Assembly (NCBI RefSeq): GCF_000758725.1
Contig: NZ_CP009428.1
Span: forward strand, 3,534,001 to 3,598,000
Length of the DNA stretch: 64,000 nt
Origin: Paenibacillus odorifer
GTDB lineage: Bacteria > Bacillota > Bacilli > Paenibacillales > Paenibacillaceae
Reading direction: 5' to 3'
Part shown: positions 63,182-64,000 of the stretch, in pieces
Layout of the letters: each line of letters starts with the position of its first letter
How positions within the stretch are numbered: the first letter of the stretch is position 1
Made by a program: the position numbers and the translations under genes
The notes under the pieces: model-generated
What the model saw: only the letters and a program-made list of their open reading frames with translations
Told to the model about the DNA's origin: nothing
Database searches by the model: none

Positions 63182-64000
63182 ATGTCGTTAGCTAATAAAA
63201 AAGAAGAGTGTTTACTTATTGAGACATTAAAATCGCATATACCAAATGTAGAGGAATTACTGAATCCAGCACTTGAGGAATCAGAAATAGATCTTTTCGA
63301 GAGCATGATGAACTGCAAATTTCCAGAAGATTTCAGAAAGTTATACATGAATTCTAATGGAGAAGGAGAGCAGATTTTTGGTGTTATGGCTGGTCTTGGT
63401 TGGATGAACATTGAATCGATAGTAAGCAACTGGAAGTCCCTTTTGGAATCAGCATACGATATTATATCCAGCAAATCAGATGTAATAAAAGATGGGAACT
63501 ACAGAGAAGGCTGGATTCCTTTTGCTGAAGATGGTGGTGGCTCATTTTTGGCAATAGATTTAGACCCCGGAAATAAAGGCGTTTATGGGCAAATTATTAC
63601 GATTGATCATAATTCTAATTTTTCCTATGTTATTGCTGAAAGTTTGGGGCATTTCTTTGAATTTATTGATTCGAGCCTCAGAAATAATAGTATTGGTATT
63701 CGTGAAGAAGATGATGTAATCATATTATCTCGTGAAAATGGAAGTTTGTTAGATGATATTTTAGCTTTGACTAATTGGAATATCGAAGAGAACAGCCTTA
63801 TCCCTGTAAGCGGATTTTGGGAAGAGTATTTTAAAGACGATGTTGAGAGTGGTTTTGTATCTTCAAAAACATTGAAAAAAAAGAGAATGGTATTTATTAG
63901 AGCTGATCAAGCTCAAAAATACGGAGCAATATCTTTGGATATTTTAACCCATATGGTTAATCTTAAAGAACTTATTATACATGCGGATGAAATTACTAAT
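63182..64000 (+). CDS. SMI1/KNR4 (SUKH) family protein with LRR-like C-terminus, 3' end outside window
   Basis: At least 273 codons, open to the right edge. The region around LPEDFRKLYMNSNGEGEQIF-like sequence (here FPEDFRKLYMNSNGEG) and WIPFAEDGGGSFLAIDLDP is characteristic of the SMI1/KNR4 fold. From about 255 the sequence turns to ILTHMVNLKELIIHADEIT, resembling a leucine-rich repeat, so the protein probably continues with LRR units. SUKH proteins frequently act as immunity proteins against contact-dependent or secreted toxins, but single orphan copies are common. No toxin gene is in view. TGGGGGCC precedes the ATG. AT-rich DNA suggests transfer. Confidence 0.75.
   Translation, partial: MSLANKKEECLLIETLKSHIPNVEELLNPALEESEIDLFESMMNCKFPEDFRKLYMNSNGEGEQIFGVMAGLGWMNIESIVSNWKSLLESAYDIISSKSDVIKDGNYREGWIPFAEDGGGSFLAIDLDPGNKGVYGQIITIDHNSNFSYVIAESLGHFFEFIDSSLRNNSIGIREEDDVIILSRENGSLLDDILALTNWNIEENSLIPVSGFWEEYFKDDVESGFVSSKTLKKKRMVFIRADQAQKYGAISLDILTHMVNLKELIIHADEITN

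Overview
The window looks like a piece of a Paenibacillus-type Firmicute chromosome. No taxonomic marker gene is present, so this rests on gene content and signals: moderate GC with AT-rich patches, strong GGAGG-type ribosome sites, GTG/TTG starts, frequent 4-bp ATGA gene overlaps, YesM/YesN-type two-component pairs beside LplB/LplC-type sugar transporters, very large secreted multi-domain proteins, a copper-amine-oxidase-N type C-terminal module, cre-like sites and a Fur box. No rRNA, tRNA, CRISPR array or intact mobile element was seen.

Layout. 1-3.3 kb: the end of an alpha/beta hydrolase, a convergent TetR regulator and a membrane-anchored M28-like protein. 3.9-9.9 kb: complete cydABDC set for cytochrome bd oxidase and its CydDC exporter. 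10.0-10.9 kb: an IS remnant and a 5'-truncated DUF4367-like gene. 11.1-12.9 kb: divergent MBL-fold hydrolase and TetR regulator around a 38-bp near-perfect palindrome. 13.3-29.9 kb: a glycan-utilisation locus (two permeases, solute-binding lipoprotein, YesM/YesN pair, FAD oxidoreductase, SGNH-like hydrolase, 1868-residue secreted modular protein). Its two main promoters carry the same triple 9-bp direct repeat, and the large enzyme also has a perfect-consensus cre site. 30.1-32.9 kb: a pstB fragment and a secreted GH8 glucanase/chitosanase whose promoter and start region are tandemly duplicated. 33.3-41.1 kb: a membrane-anchored SurA-like protein and a 2265-residue secreted beta-helix protein, followed by a terminator and what looks like the 5' end of a group IIC intron. 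41.3-45.4 kb: response regulator, histidine kinase and three-gene ABC transporter. 45.6-49.4 kb: TetR regulator (apparently lacking a canonical start at the expected site), dehydrogenase, flavin monooxygenase and esterase, with paired operators. 49.7-57.0 kb: an NAD/ADP-ribose region (ADP-ribosylglycohydrolase, two Nudix proteins, PnuC, NadR, NADAR) with three uncharacterised genes. 57.4-62.4 kb: a Fur-box-preceded ferri-siderophore uptake operon whose first reading frame joins an AraC regulator to a substrate-binding lipoprotein. 63.2 kb to the end: a partial SMI1/KNR4-type protein.

How the genes fit together. In the glycan locus YesM probably senses an extracellular cue, and YesN probably activates both the transporter promoter and the distant enzyme promoter through the shared repeats. 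Carbon catabolite control is added at the enzyme. The NAD/ADP-ribose genes form a plausible unit for importing nicotinamide riboside, rebuilding NAD, removing ADP-ribose and controlling this through an NrtR-like regulator. The most unusual single object is the AraC-lipoprotein fusion at 57466-59436. It contains a good internal ribosome site and start, so one frame could yield both a regulator (or a membrane-spanning sensor-regulator) and a free siderophore-binding lipoprotein.
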